From contig SBHI01000036.1 in NCBI GenBank assembly GCA_006226225.1, positions 1 to 5,363 on the forward strand: a DNA stretch of 5,363 nucleotides. Reading direction: 5' to 3'. The notes below the pieces were generated by a model, which saw only the letters and a program-made list of their open reading frames with translations, had not been told where the DNA came from and ran no database searches. The translations under genes and the position numbers were made by a program. This DNA comes from Alphaproteobacteria bacterium (GTDB lineage: Bacteria > Pseudomonadota > Alphaproteobacteria > Micavibrionales > CSBR16-224). Positions 1-5,363 of the stretch are shown in pieces (position 1 is the stretch's first letter; each line of letters starts with the position of its first letter).

Positions 1-95
1 TTCAGATCTTTTGCGCTCATATAATCCGGCAATGCCGTGATTTTACGCGGATAGTCGCTGTTTTCGTTAAAAAGGTCTTTGATAAAGCCGAACAT
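1..95 (-). CDS. Partial small protein, first 31 residues (paralog copy 1, MFGF subtype)
   Basis: This is the 5' end of a minus-strand gene that runs off the left edge. Reverse-complement translation from the ATG at 95-93 begins MFGFIKDLFNENSDYPRK and continues ITALPDYMSAKDL. The opening MFGF-[IV]-K-x-x-FN and the following KITALP match the N-terminus of the next gene upstream (start 539), so it is a fourth member of the tandem family. A purine-rich AGGGGG lies 4 nt before the ATG, and an in-frame TAA (the stop of the preceding gene) lies 21 nt upstream, so no longer start is possible. The spacer to that gene is 21 nt, suggesting cotranscription. Function is unknown. The short hydrophobic/basic opening could form an amphipathic helix (inference). 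Without its 3' part I cannot tell whether it carries the family's C-terminal motif or is intact. Confidence 0.75.
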   Translation of the reverse strand, partial: MFGFIKDLFNENSDYPRKITALPDYMSAKDL

Positions 96-116
96 ATTTC
101 CCCCTGTTCGTGAAAT

Positions 117-539
117 TTAATGACGCATCGGATTTGAAGCGGTTAAACGGTTCTGGACAAGACGCACATTATCATCGGCGCGCGCCTTTTCAATTTGCTG
201 TTGCCGCGCGCTGTATTCCAGATGTTTGTTATCATGCATACGGCGGTCGGTTTCCTGATTGTCGTATTTGCGGAGATCAGCAATCGCCTCGGCAAGGCTG
301 AGACGCCCGCGCACCGTAATCGTATTGCCGTCCATGCCGTCGTGATTATAGGCGCATTTTAAGGAATAGCTTTTGTCCTTGTTACGCTCGGCATAAAATT
401 TGACCGTGTAATCCATGCCTTTCCAGCGAACATAGGCGCCCATATCGCTGATCTCATGGCCTTTCATCACTTGCGGCAAAGCCGTGATCTTTTCCGGCTC
501 CGATTTTTTGTTGAACATTTTTTTGACAAAACCAAACAT
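117..539 (-). CDS. Hypothetical protein, 140 aa (paralog copy 2, MFGF subtype)
   Basis: Unrecognised small soluble-looking protein with no signal peptide or membrane segment. I chose the ATG at 539 over the in-frame ATG at 584. It has a GAGGA Shine-Dalgarno 6 nt upstream, it starts MFGFVKKMFN like copy 1, and the longer form would add 15 residues with no counterpart in the paralogs while overlapping the previous gene. Visible layout: hydrophobic/basic N-terminus (1-10), KITALP (17-22), a central region with alternating aromatic residues that may be beta-stranded (about 43-79), a probable helix with LAEAIADLRKYDNQETDRR (82-100), a polar Gln/Glu/Arg-rich linker, and the C-terminal tail NVRLVQNRLTASNPMRH (124-140). 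The tail and the L-x-E-A/D-x-x-E-T-x-R-R block are shared with copies 3 and 4. It lacks the three cysteines common to those copies and has one elsewhere (C62). It lies in a run of same-strand paralogs. No function can be assigned. Confidence 0.85.
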   Translation of the reverse strand: MFGFVKKMFNKKSEPEKITALPQVMKGHEISDMGAYVRWKGMDYTVKFYAERNKDKSYSLKCAYNHDGMDGNTITVRGRLSLAEAIADLRKYDNQETDRRMHDNKHLEYSARQQQIEKARADDNVRLVQNRLTASNPMRH

Positions 540-545
540 GTCTTT

Positions 546-550
546 TCCTC
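546..550 (-). promoter_or_regulatory. Shine-Dalgarno deciding the start of paralog copy 2
   Basis: GAGGA on the minus strand, 6 nt before the ATG at 539. It supports the internal start that gives the MFGF N-terminus over the upstream in-frame ATG at 584. Confidence 0.65.
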
Positions 551-561
551 TGTTGTAAAAG

Positions 562-990
562 TTAATGCCCCATCGGGTTTGCAACCGTCAGGCGCTGCTG
601 TACGCGCCGCACATTATTTCTGCCCCGTTTGGGAGCGATATGGCTTTTTTCAAAAGCCGCATGGTCACTTTGCGGCAGATGTCCCAGCCGCTTTTGCGTC
701 TCGCGGTCATCATAATCCCTGACAATGCTGATCGCTTCATTAAGCGGGATTTCGCAGCGAAGCATCGCTTTGCCGCTGTCGCCGTCATGGTCGTTGTACT
801 TCACATAGACGTTATATTTCTTGTTCTCAACACGCCGCGCATAAAGCTGATAGCTGTAGGAGAACGTGTCATAACGTGTTACGTCACGGCCGCACAGCTC
901 ATTGACCTTGTAACCCGGCCCTTTGGAGGGAAGGGAGACAATTGTACGCGGTGTCGCGTTACAGTTAAAAAGGTCTTTCAAAAAATTCAC
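562..990 (-). CDS. Hypothetical protein, 142 aa (paralog copy 3, MNFL subtype, GTG start)
   Basis: Unrecognised small protein. It aligns without gaps to copy 4 over all 142 residues; I count about 86 identities by hand (roughly 60%). Translation starts at GTG (990-988): AAAGG lies 7 nt upstream, an in-frame TAA closes the frame 27 nt upstream, and the resulting N-terminus matches copy 4. Layout: MNFLKDLFNCNATPRT at the N-terminus, IVSLP (17-21), an aromatic-rich probable beta region (40-80), GKAMLRC (73-79), a probable helix PLNEAISIVRDYDDRETQKR (82-101), SDHAAFEK (108-115), and the tail NNVRRVQQRLTVANPMGH (125-142). Cysteines 10, 33 and 79 are all conserved in copy 4. No signal peptide or transmembrane segment is seen. 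The gap to copy 2 is 22 nt and to copy 4 is 24 nt, consistent with one operon. The role is unknown. Confidence 0.87.
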   Translation of the reverse strand: MNFLKDLFNCNATPRTIVSLPSKGPGYKVNELCGRDVTRYDTFSYSYQLYARRVENKKYNVYVKYNDHDGDSGKAMLRCEIPLNEAISIVRDYDDRETQKRLGHLPQSDHAAFEKSHIAPKRGRNNVRRVQQRLTVANPMGH

Positions 991-997
991 GTGTTTG

Positions 998-1002
998 CCT
1001 TT
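998..1002 (-). promoter_or_regulatory. Shine-Dalgarno for the GTG start of paralog copy 3
   Basis: AAAGG on the minus strand, 7 nt before the GTG at 990. There is no in-frame ATG between the upstream in-frame TAA and this GTG, so the ribosome site and the homology to copy 4 together fix the start. Confidence 0.6.
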
Positions 1003-1014
1003 ATCTCGTTTGTT

Positions 1015-1443
1015 TTAGTGTCCGCGCGGATTGGAAACCGTTAGCCGTTGCTGTACGCGGCGGACATTATTGCGTTGGCGCTCAGGGTCAACAAAGCGTT
1101 TTTCAAAAGCCGCGTGATCACTTTTCGGCATATGGCGTACGCGGCGATTGGTTTCCTTGTCATCATGGGAACGGATGATTTCCATCGCTTCGGCAAGCGG
1201 CACATTACAGCGCATCATCGCCTTGCCGCCATCCGTCGAACCATGCCAATATTTGACCATGATATCGTAATCCATGTCTTTTGTTCGCTTGGCATAGACC
1301 TGATAACCGTAATTCAGAAAGGAATATGCCGTCACGCCGCGTCCGCACAGGCGGTTGATCTCATTACCTTCTCCTTCGATCGGCAAAGACACAATCGTGC
1401 GCGGCGTCGCATTGCAATTAAAGATGTCTTTCAGCCAATTCAT
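1015..1443 (-). CDS. Hypothetical protein, 142 aa (paralog copy 4, MNWL subtype; first gene of the cassette)
   Basis: Unrecognised small protein and the promoter-proximal member of the minus-strand cassette. The ATG at 1443 is the only plausible start, because an in-frame TGA lies 27-25 nt upstream with no start codon between. The Shine-Dalgarno is weak (CGGAAT). Layout follows copy 3: MNWLKDIFNCNATPRT, IVSLP (17-21), LCGRGVTAY (32-40), an aromatic central region, DGGKAMMRC (71-79), a probable helix PLAEAMEIIRSHDDKETNRR (82-101), SDHAAFEK (108-115), and NNVRRVQQRLTVSNPRGH at the extreme C-terminus. Differences from copy 3 are mostly conservative (L/I, V/I, K/R), which supports selection on this reading frame rather than on the long open frame of the opposite strand. 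The conserved Arg/Gln/Asn tail could be a binding or recognition element, but this is inference. It diverges from tsaE across 71 nt. Confidence 0.87.
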   Translation of the reverse strand: MNWLKDIFNCNATPRTIVSLPIEGEGNEINRLCGRGVTAYSFLNYGYQVYAKRTKDMDYDIMVKYWHGSTDGGKAMMRCNVPLAEAMEIIRSHDDKETNRRVRHMPKSDHAAFEKRFVDPERQRNNVRRVQQRLTVSNPRGH

Positions 1444-1514
1444 AAAGCATTCCGTTTCGGCGCTGTCTCATGTATATTTATCGGGTTACCATACTATAGA
1501 AAGACAAGGCAATT
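1444..1514. promoter_or_regulatory. Divergent intergenic region, probable promoters for both operons
   Basis: The 71 nt separate the start of paralog copy 4 (minus) from tsaE (plus). The stretch is more AT-rich than its surroundings around 1471-1500. Plus-strand -10 candidates are TATATT (1473-1478, five of six matches to TATAAT) and TACTAT (1492-1497, four of six), but neither has a convincing -35. The minus strand also offers only weak matches (TAAATA/TATACA type). For tsaE, AAGG at 1506-1509 lies 5 nt before the ATG. I see no clear operator palindrome or terminator hairpin. The regulatory role is inferred from gene orientation; no specific promoter is assured. Confidence 0.45.
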
Positions 1515-1997
1515 ATGTCAATAAAAAACGGGCTTGTTTACACGGATTTATCACGGGAAGCACTTGGTAAAATTGCCGCGAAACTGGCGGATTTCGTGCG
1601 GATGGGGGACGTTGTTTTACTGGAGGGCAATTTAGGTGCGGGCAAAACGGAGTTTACACGGATTTTCCTGCGCCATTTGACCGGAAAGAACGATCTGTCC
1701 GTACCAAGCCCGACTTTTACACTTGTGCAGCAATATGACACACCGAAAGGCGAAGTGTGGCATTTTGACCTCTACCGGCTGGAAGACCCGCTGGAGATAG
1801 AAGAAATCGGCTGGACTGAGGCTTTAACGCATGGTATTTCCCTGATAGAATGGCCTGACCGCCTTGGGCCTTATTTGCCGGAGGATTATTTGCGCTTGAA
1901 ACTCGATTTCTCGGAAAAAGGCGAAGATTTGCGAAATATCAGCATTACGCCGCATGGCACATATCAAACTCGCGCAGCAACCGACTGGAAAATATAA
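1515..1997 (+). CDS. tsaE: tRNA t6A37 biosynthesis ATPase TsaE, 160 aa
   Basis: TsaE (formerly YjeE) is the P-loop ATPase that works in the cytoplasm with TsaB and TsaD to form threonylcarbamoyl-adenosine at position 37 of tRNAs reading ANN codons. The sequence shows the family's hallmarks: Walker A GNLGAGKT (38-45), the S-P-T-F-T-L switch-like segment (65-70), HFDLYRL (83-89) and the IEWPDR motif (111-116). The 160-aa length is normal for a stand-alone TsaE, with no fused kinase domain. The ATG at 1515 has AAGG at 5 nt spacing. It is the first gene of the plus-strand run and is followed after 5 nt by the nucleotidyltransferase gene, which suggests cotranscription. In many Alphaproteobacteria an amgK-type sugar kinase gene follows tsaE directly; here it does not. 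Confidence 0.96.
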   Translation: MSIKNGLVYTDLSREALGKIAAKLADFVRMGDVVLLEGNLGAGKTEFTRIFLRHLTGKNDLSVPSPTFTLVQQYDTPKGEVWHFDLYRLEDPLEIEEIGWTEALTHGISLIEWPDRLGPYLPEDYLRLKLDFSEKGEDLRNISITPHGTYQTRAATDWKI

Positions 1998-2002
1998 AAA
2001 AT

Positions 2003-2746
2003 ATGTCAGACAGCAATCCTCGCATGCCCACACAAGCCGTTATTCTTGCCGCAGGTTTTGGCAAACGGATGCGCCCTTTAACGGAAACCTGCCCGAAACC
2101 GCTCTTGAAAGTGGATGGCCGGAGCATTCTTGACCGTATTTTTGACGCCTTGGTCGAAGCAGGGGTTCGCGATGTGATCGTCAATACGCATTACCTTGCC
2201 GATCAGGTCGAAGCCTGCTGCCATAACCGCAAGGATTTGAACATTCGCACTTCCTATGAAACGGATATTCTGGAGACGGGCGGCGGTGTAAAAAACGTCC
2301 TGCAATATATTGATAATAAGCCATTTTATGTTCTGAACGGCGATGTTATTTGGCAGGATTTTTCCACGCATGTCCCAGCTTTACAGGGATTGGCGGCCGC
2401 ATGGGATCCGGAAAAAACGGATTTATTACTAATGGTCTATCCGCGTGAGAAGCTGCCCGAAGACAGCGGTTTGAAAGGGGATTACGAGATGGATGATGCA
2501 GGCAGGTTGCAGCACAAAATCGGTGGTTCCTATGTGTTTGCAGGGCCGCGCATTGTTTCCCCCGCATTATTTGACAATACGCCCGATGGTGCTTTCTCTT
2601 TCCTTGACCTGTTTCACAAAGCGCAGGATGCCGGCAGGCTCTATGGTTTTGCGCATCAGGGCGCATGGCATCATGCCGGAACGCCGGAAGATCTGGCCGC
2701 AATCAACGAAAACTACCGTAATGCACACAAGATGACGGCGACATGA
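2003..2746 (+). CDS. murU: MurU-like sugar-1-phosphate nucleotidyltransferase, 247 aa
   Basis: A member of the short nucleotidyltransferase family. MurU uses UTP and MurNAc-1-phosphate to make UDP-MurNAc in cell-wall sugar recycling. Visible motifs: nucleotide-binding signature LAAGFGKRMRPLT (15-27) with PKPLL (31-35), NTHY (61-64), ETGGGVKN (91-98), and NGDV (112-115), whose Asp114 should bind the catalytic metal. GGSYVF (174-179) and WHHAGTPEDL (222-231) belong to the sugar-binding C-terminal part. There is no extra left-handed beta-helix domain, so it is not a GlmU-type enzyme. The ATG at 2003 is used; its Shine-Dalgarno is poor (GGAAAA about 12 nt away), and Met8 at 2024 is a possible alternative that also keeps the full domain. 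The assignment to MurU rather than another sugar nucleotidyltransferase rests on position between tsaE and addB. The usual partner kinase gene amgK is absent from this locus, so substrate specificity is less certain than the fold. Confidence 0.82.
   Translation: MSDSNPRMPTQAVILAAGFGKRMRPLTETCPKPLLKVDGRSILDRIFDALVEAGVRDVIVNTHYLADQVEACCHNRKDLNIRTSYETDILETGGGVKNVLQYIDNKPFYVLNGDVIWQDFSTHVPALQGLAAAWDPEKTDLLLMVYPREKLPEDSGLKGDYEMDDAGRLQHKIGGSYVFAGPRIVSPALFDNTPDGAFSFLDLFHKAQDAGRLYGFAHQGAWHHAGTPEDLAAINENYRNAHKMTAT
2743..2746 (+). promoter_or_regulatory. ATGA stop/start overlap (translational coupling murU-addB)
   Basis: The TGA of the nucleotidyltransferase gene (2744-2746) overlaps the ATG of addB (2743-2745). 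No strong Shine-Dalgarno precedes this ATG, so addB translation probably depends on ribosomes finishing the upstream gene (inference). Confidence 0.7.
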
Positions 2747-5363
2747 GCACAGCCTCTTTCCACGCAATGATCGACACACAGCGCAGGGCAGGGCATCTGC
2801 CCGTATTCAACATCCCCGCAGGTGTGTCTTTTGTCGATACGTTGGCGCAGACCATGCTCGACTGGGCGCGGGACGATGCTTTAGCCTTATCGCAATATCT
2901 TGTGCTACTGCCCAGCCGCCGCGCTTGCCGTAGTTTGCGTGAGGCATTTTTACGCCTGACGGACGGAGCGCCGCTGATTTTACCGCGCATGCAACCGATT
3001 GGTGATGTCGATGATGAAGGGCTGGATGTCCTGCTCTCCGCCACTCTGGCGGAGCAGCCGGACGCACCTGCTGATTTGCTCGATATTCCGCCCGCGATCA
3101 CACCTTTGCATCGCCAGATATTGCTGGCACGCACCATTCACGCTGCCCGCGGTGGCGCAGGCGGTATCGTGCCGTCTTACGAACAGGCGCTGTCCCTTGC
3201 AGATGAGCTGGGGAAATTGCTGGACGAGGTGCAAACAGAGCATCTGAGCTTTGACGGATTGCAGGATCTGGTCGAAGAGGAGAAATTTGCACAGCATTGG
3301 CAGTCCACGCTGACATTCCTGAGTATTCTGACCGAGCATTGGCCGGATATTCTGGCGGAGCGGGAAATGATCGACCCCGCCGCACGCCGCAACCGTTTGT
3401 TGGAAGCGCAGGCGACGCTTTGGCAAAAACAGCCACCACAGCAAAAACTGGTGATTGCCGGGGTAACAGGTTCCATCCCCGCCGTGCGTGATTTGATTAA
3501 AACCGCTGTGGCACTGCCGGATGCCATGCTGATCCTTCCCGGTTTTGATCCCTTTATGTCCGCAGAGGACTGGCAGCATGTGACGGATGAACATCCGCAA
3601 TTTTATCTAAAACTCTTGCTGGAACATCTGGAAATGCCGGAGGATGATGTTGCGATTTGGCCCGGAACATCTGCGGATACGCCAACAGCACGGCTTATTT
3701 CCGAGGCAATGCGCCCTGCCGTCACGACAGACCGCTGGCGGGAATTGTCCGGCCGCGATATTGACGAAAATGCACTGGCGCATATGCGCAAGATCGACTG
3801 CAAAACCGCACAGGGTGAAGCGCTCATTATCGCACTCGCTATGCGCGGCGCACTGGAAACACCTGAAAAAACCGCCGTTTTGATTACACCTGATCGCAAC
3901 TTGTCGCAACGCGTGCTGGCTTGTCTGGAACGCTGGAATATCAGCTGTGATGATTCCGGCGGCACGCCGCTATCGGACACGCAAATCGGACGCTTTCTGC
4001 TGCTGGTTATCGAAGCTGCACGGGAGAAAGACAGCGCCGTTGCGCTACTGGCCTGTCTGCGTCATAGACTGACACATGCGGGACTAACGCCGGACGAGAT
4101 AAACATATGGCGCAATCTGCTTGACAGGGAACTGCGCGAACATACGCTGCTGAATATTACAACACGGCTGGAGGAACTGGATTGTTACGGCGACCTGCCT
4201 TTACGCGGCTGGAAGCAGGTGCATGATTGTCTGGAGCATTTGCGTCTTTTGACCGGTGGAACACACAGTCTGCCTGCATGGTTCGAGGCGCATCTGGCGG
4301 TAGCCGAACAGCTTGCCGCAACACCGGCAGAGACGGGGGCGGAGATTTTGTGGCGTGGCGAAGACGGCGAGGCGGCGGCACGGTTTTTGCAGGAAATTGC
4401 GGAGCTCTCCGCAGATGTACCGGATTTGACGGATACGCAATATGTCGCATTGCTGCAAAATCTGATGAAAAACGCCGTCGTACGGCCGCGTTATAACCTG
4501 CACCCGCGTCTGGCTATTCTGGGGCAGATGGAAGCACGGCTTTACAGCGCCGATCTGGTCATATTGGGCGGGTTGAATGAGGGCGTTTGGCCGCATGACC
4601 CCGGCCATGATCCGTGGATGTCACGCCCGATGCGCAAACAATACGGATTGCCGCCTGCCGAACGCCGCACGGGAATGGAAGCGCATGATTTCGCACAAGC
4701 CGTTTCGGCAAAAGAAGTTATCATCACGCGCGCCCAGAATATCGAGGGAACGCCAACCGTGCCTGCACGCTGGCTGCTGCGCATGGAGACCGTTCTAAAT
4801 GCCGTCGGCTTGTCATGGCCCCCGCAGCGCGACATTGCCGCTTATGCCGATATTCTCGACAGGCCTGAGAAAACCACTGCCTGCGCACGCCCCGCGCCAT
4901 GCCCGCCGGTTGCCGACAGACCGCGCAAACTGTCCGTGACCAAAGTCGAGGCCTGGATGCGCGATCCTTACAGTATCTATGCGCGTTACGTGCTAGGGCT
5001 GGAAGCGCTGGAACCGCTGGAGCGTGATCCGGGCGCTGCAGAGCGTGGACAAATCATGCATAAAATTCTGGAAGATTTTGTGCGTGACCATTGCATGACG
5101 GGTGTGCCGGACGATGCTTATGAATTACTGCTGGAATACGGGCAGCGTGAATTTGAAAACATGCGTCTGCCGGATGATATTTATGTGTTTTGGTGGCCGC
5201 GCTTTGAACGGCTGGCCGAAGCATTACTGCGCCATGAAAGAAAATGGCAACGTGAAGCTGTCCCCGCATTGGTTGAAAGCTATGGTGGGCGTGATTTTGA
5301 CGCGCCTGCGGGCATTTTCCGTCTTTCCGCACGTGCGGATCGCATTGACACCATGCGGGACGG
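2743..5363 (+). CDS. addB: Double-strand break repair protein AddB, alphaproteobacterial type (3' truncated by window)
   Basis: AddB is the second subunit of the AddAB helicase-nuclease, which resects double-strand DNA ends for RecA-dependent repair. The frame stays open for 873 codons to the right edge; by family length, roughly 100-150 residues are missing. The N-terminus has FNIPAGVSFVDTLA (22-35), where other AddB proteins have a Walker A loop, so ATP binding here looks lost. LVLLPSRRACRSLREAFL (53-70) and the helicase-like core follow. ILGGLNEGVWPHDPGHDPWM (607-626) matches the conserved G-L-N-E-G-x-x-P motif of RecB/AddB proteins. The C-terminal nuclease domain begins around KLSVTKVEAWMRDPYSIYAR (729-748), continues with ERGQIMHKILEDF (767-779, including His773), and reaches ARADRID (863-869), the expected first acidic motif of the PD-(D/E)XK site; the downstream E-x-K part is beyond the window. 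addA is expected next. No frameshift is visible. Confidence 0.95.
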   Translation, partial: MSTASFHAMIDTQRRAGHLPVFNIPAGVSFVDTLAQTMLDWARDDALALSQYLVLLPSRRACRSLREAFLRLTDGAPLILPRMQPIGDVDDEGLDVLLSATLAEQPDAPADLLDIPPAITPLHRQILLARTIHAARGGAGGIVPSYEQALSLADELGKLLDEVQTEHLSFDGLQDLVEEEKFAQHWQSTLTFLSILTEHWPDILAEREMIDPAARRNRLLEAQATLWQKQPPQQKLVIAGVTGSIPAVRDLIKTAVALPDAMLILPGFDPFMSAEDWQHVTDEHPQFYLKLLLEHLEMPEDDVAIWPGTSADTPTARLISEAMRPAVTTDRWRELSGRDIDENALAHMRKIDCKTAQGEALIIALAMRGALETPEKTAVLITPDRNLSQRVLACLERWNISCDDSGGTPLSDTQIGRFLLLVIEAAREKDSAVALLACLRHRLTHAGLTPDEINIWRNLLDRELREHTLLNITTRLEELDCYGDLPLRGWKQVHDCLEHLRLLTGGTHSLPAWFEAHLAVAEQLAATPAETGAEILWRGEDGEAAARFLQEIAELSADVPDLTDTQYVALLQNLMKNAVVRPRYNLHPRLAILGQMEARLYSADLVILGGLNEGVWPHDPGHDPWMSRPMRKQYGLPPAERRTGMEAHDFAQAVSAKEVIITRAQNIEGTPTVPARWLLRMETVLNAVGLSWPPQRDIAAYADILDRPEKTTACARPAPCPPVADRPRKLSVTKVEAWMRDPYSIYARYVLGLEALEPLERDPGAAERGQIMHKILEDFVRDHCMTGVPDDAYELLLEYGQREFENMRLPDDIYVFWWPRFERLAEALLRHERKWQREAVPALVESYGGRDFDAPAGIFRLSARADRIDTMRD

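Noticed and set aside
540..584. Longer version of copy 2 starting at 584
   Set aside because: The 15 extra residues overlap the end of copy 3 and have no counterpart in the paralogs; the start at 539 has a good GAGGA site and the shared MFGF N-terminus.
583..1070. Nucleotide repeats between 583-616 and 1037-1070 as a mobile or CRISPR-like repeat
   Set aside because: The similarity is the coding of the shared C-terminal tail of the paralogs; it is imperfect, widely spaced and in frame, with no spacer-repeat pattern or terminal inverted repeats.
1471..1500. A firm sigma70 promoter for tsaE
   Set aside because: TATATT and TACTAT resemble -10 elements, but no acceptable -35 lies 16-18 nt upstream, so I reported only a general divergent promoter region.
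565..1524. Long plus-strand open frames opposite copies 3 and 4 (565-1044 and 1048-1524)
   Set aside because: They mirror the minus-strand paralogs. The minus-strand products differ mostly by conservative substitutions and have compact spacing and ribosome sites, while the plus-strand translations are poorly conserved between copies and the second one overlaps the tsaE start.
2703..3600. Minus-strand open frames inside addB (for example 2703-3137 and 2980-3600)
   Set aside because: They lie antisense to a continuous, well-conserved AddB frame and show no recognisable motifs; they look like composition-driven shadow frames.

Overview
The window looks like chromosomal DNA of an alphaproteobacterium with mid-range GC. 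The main evidence is the plus-strand order tsaE, then a MurU-type nucleotidyltransferase, then addB. This gene run is characteristic of Alphaproteobacteria, and the AddB is of the alphaproteobacterial type. I cannot place it at genus level.

Left part (1-1443, minus strand): four consecutive small genes encode paralogous proteins of about 140 aa that I do not recognise. The leftmost copy is cut by the window edge. Spacers are only 21-24 nt, each of the three inner genes has its own Shine-Dalgarno-like sequence, and all four probably form one transcript read right to left. The full copies share an I-x-[AS]-L-P element near the N-terminus, a central/late L-x-E-A ... D-x-x-E-T-x-R-R block, and a nearly invariant C-terminal tail ending in N-P-x-x-H. 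They fall into two subtypes (MFGF- and MNFL/MNWL-starting), which suggests stepwise local duplication.

Middle (1444-1514): a 71-nt AT-rich divergent intergenic region must carry the promoters for both directions, unless transcription enters from outside.

Right part (1515-5363, plus strand): tsaE (ATPase of the tRNA t6A37 machinery), a MurU-like sugar-1-phosphate nucleotidyltransferase (peptidoglycan sugar recycling), and addB (helicase-nuclease subunit for double-strand break repair, cut by the right edge). They are tightly packed: a 5-nt gap, then an ATGA stop/start overlap, so they read as one operon. The amgK sugar kinase gene that usually lies between tsaE and murU in this neighbourhood is absent here.

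The operon on the right is conventional housekeeping. The paralog cassette on the left is the part that is unexplained.
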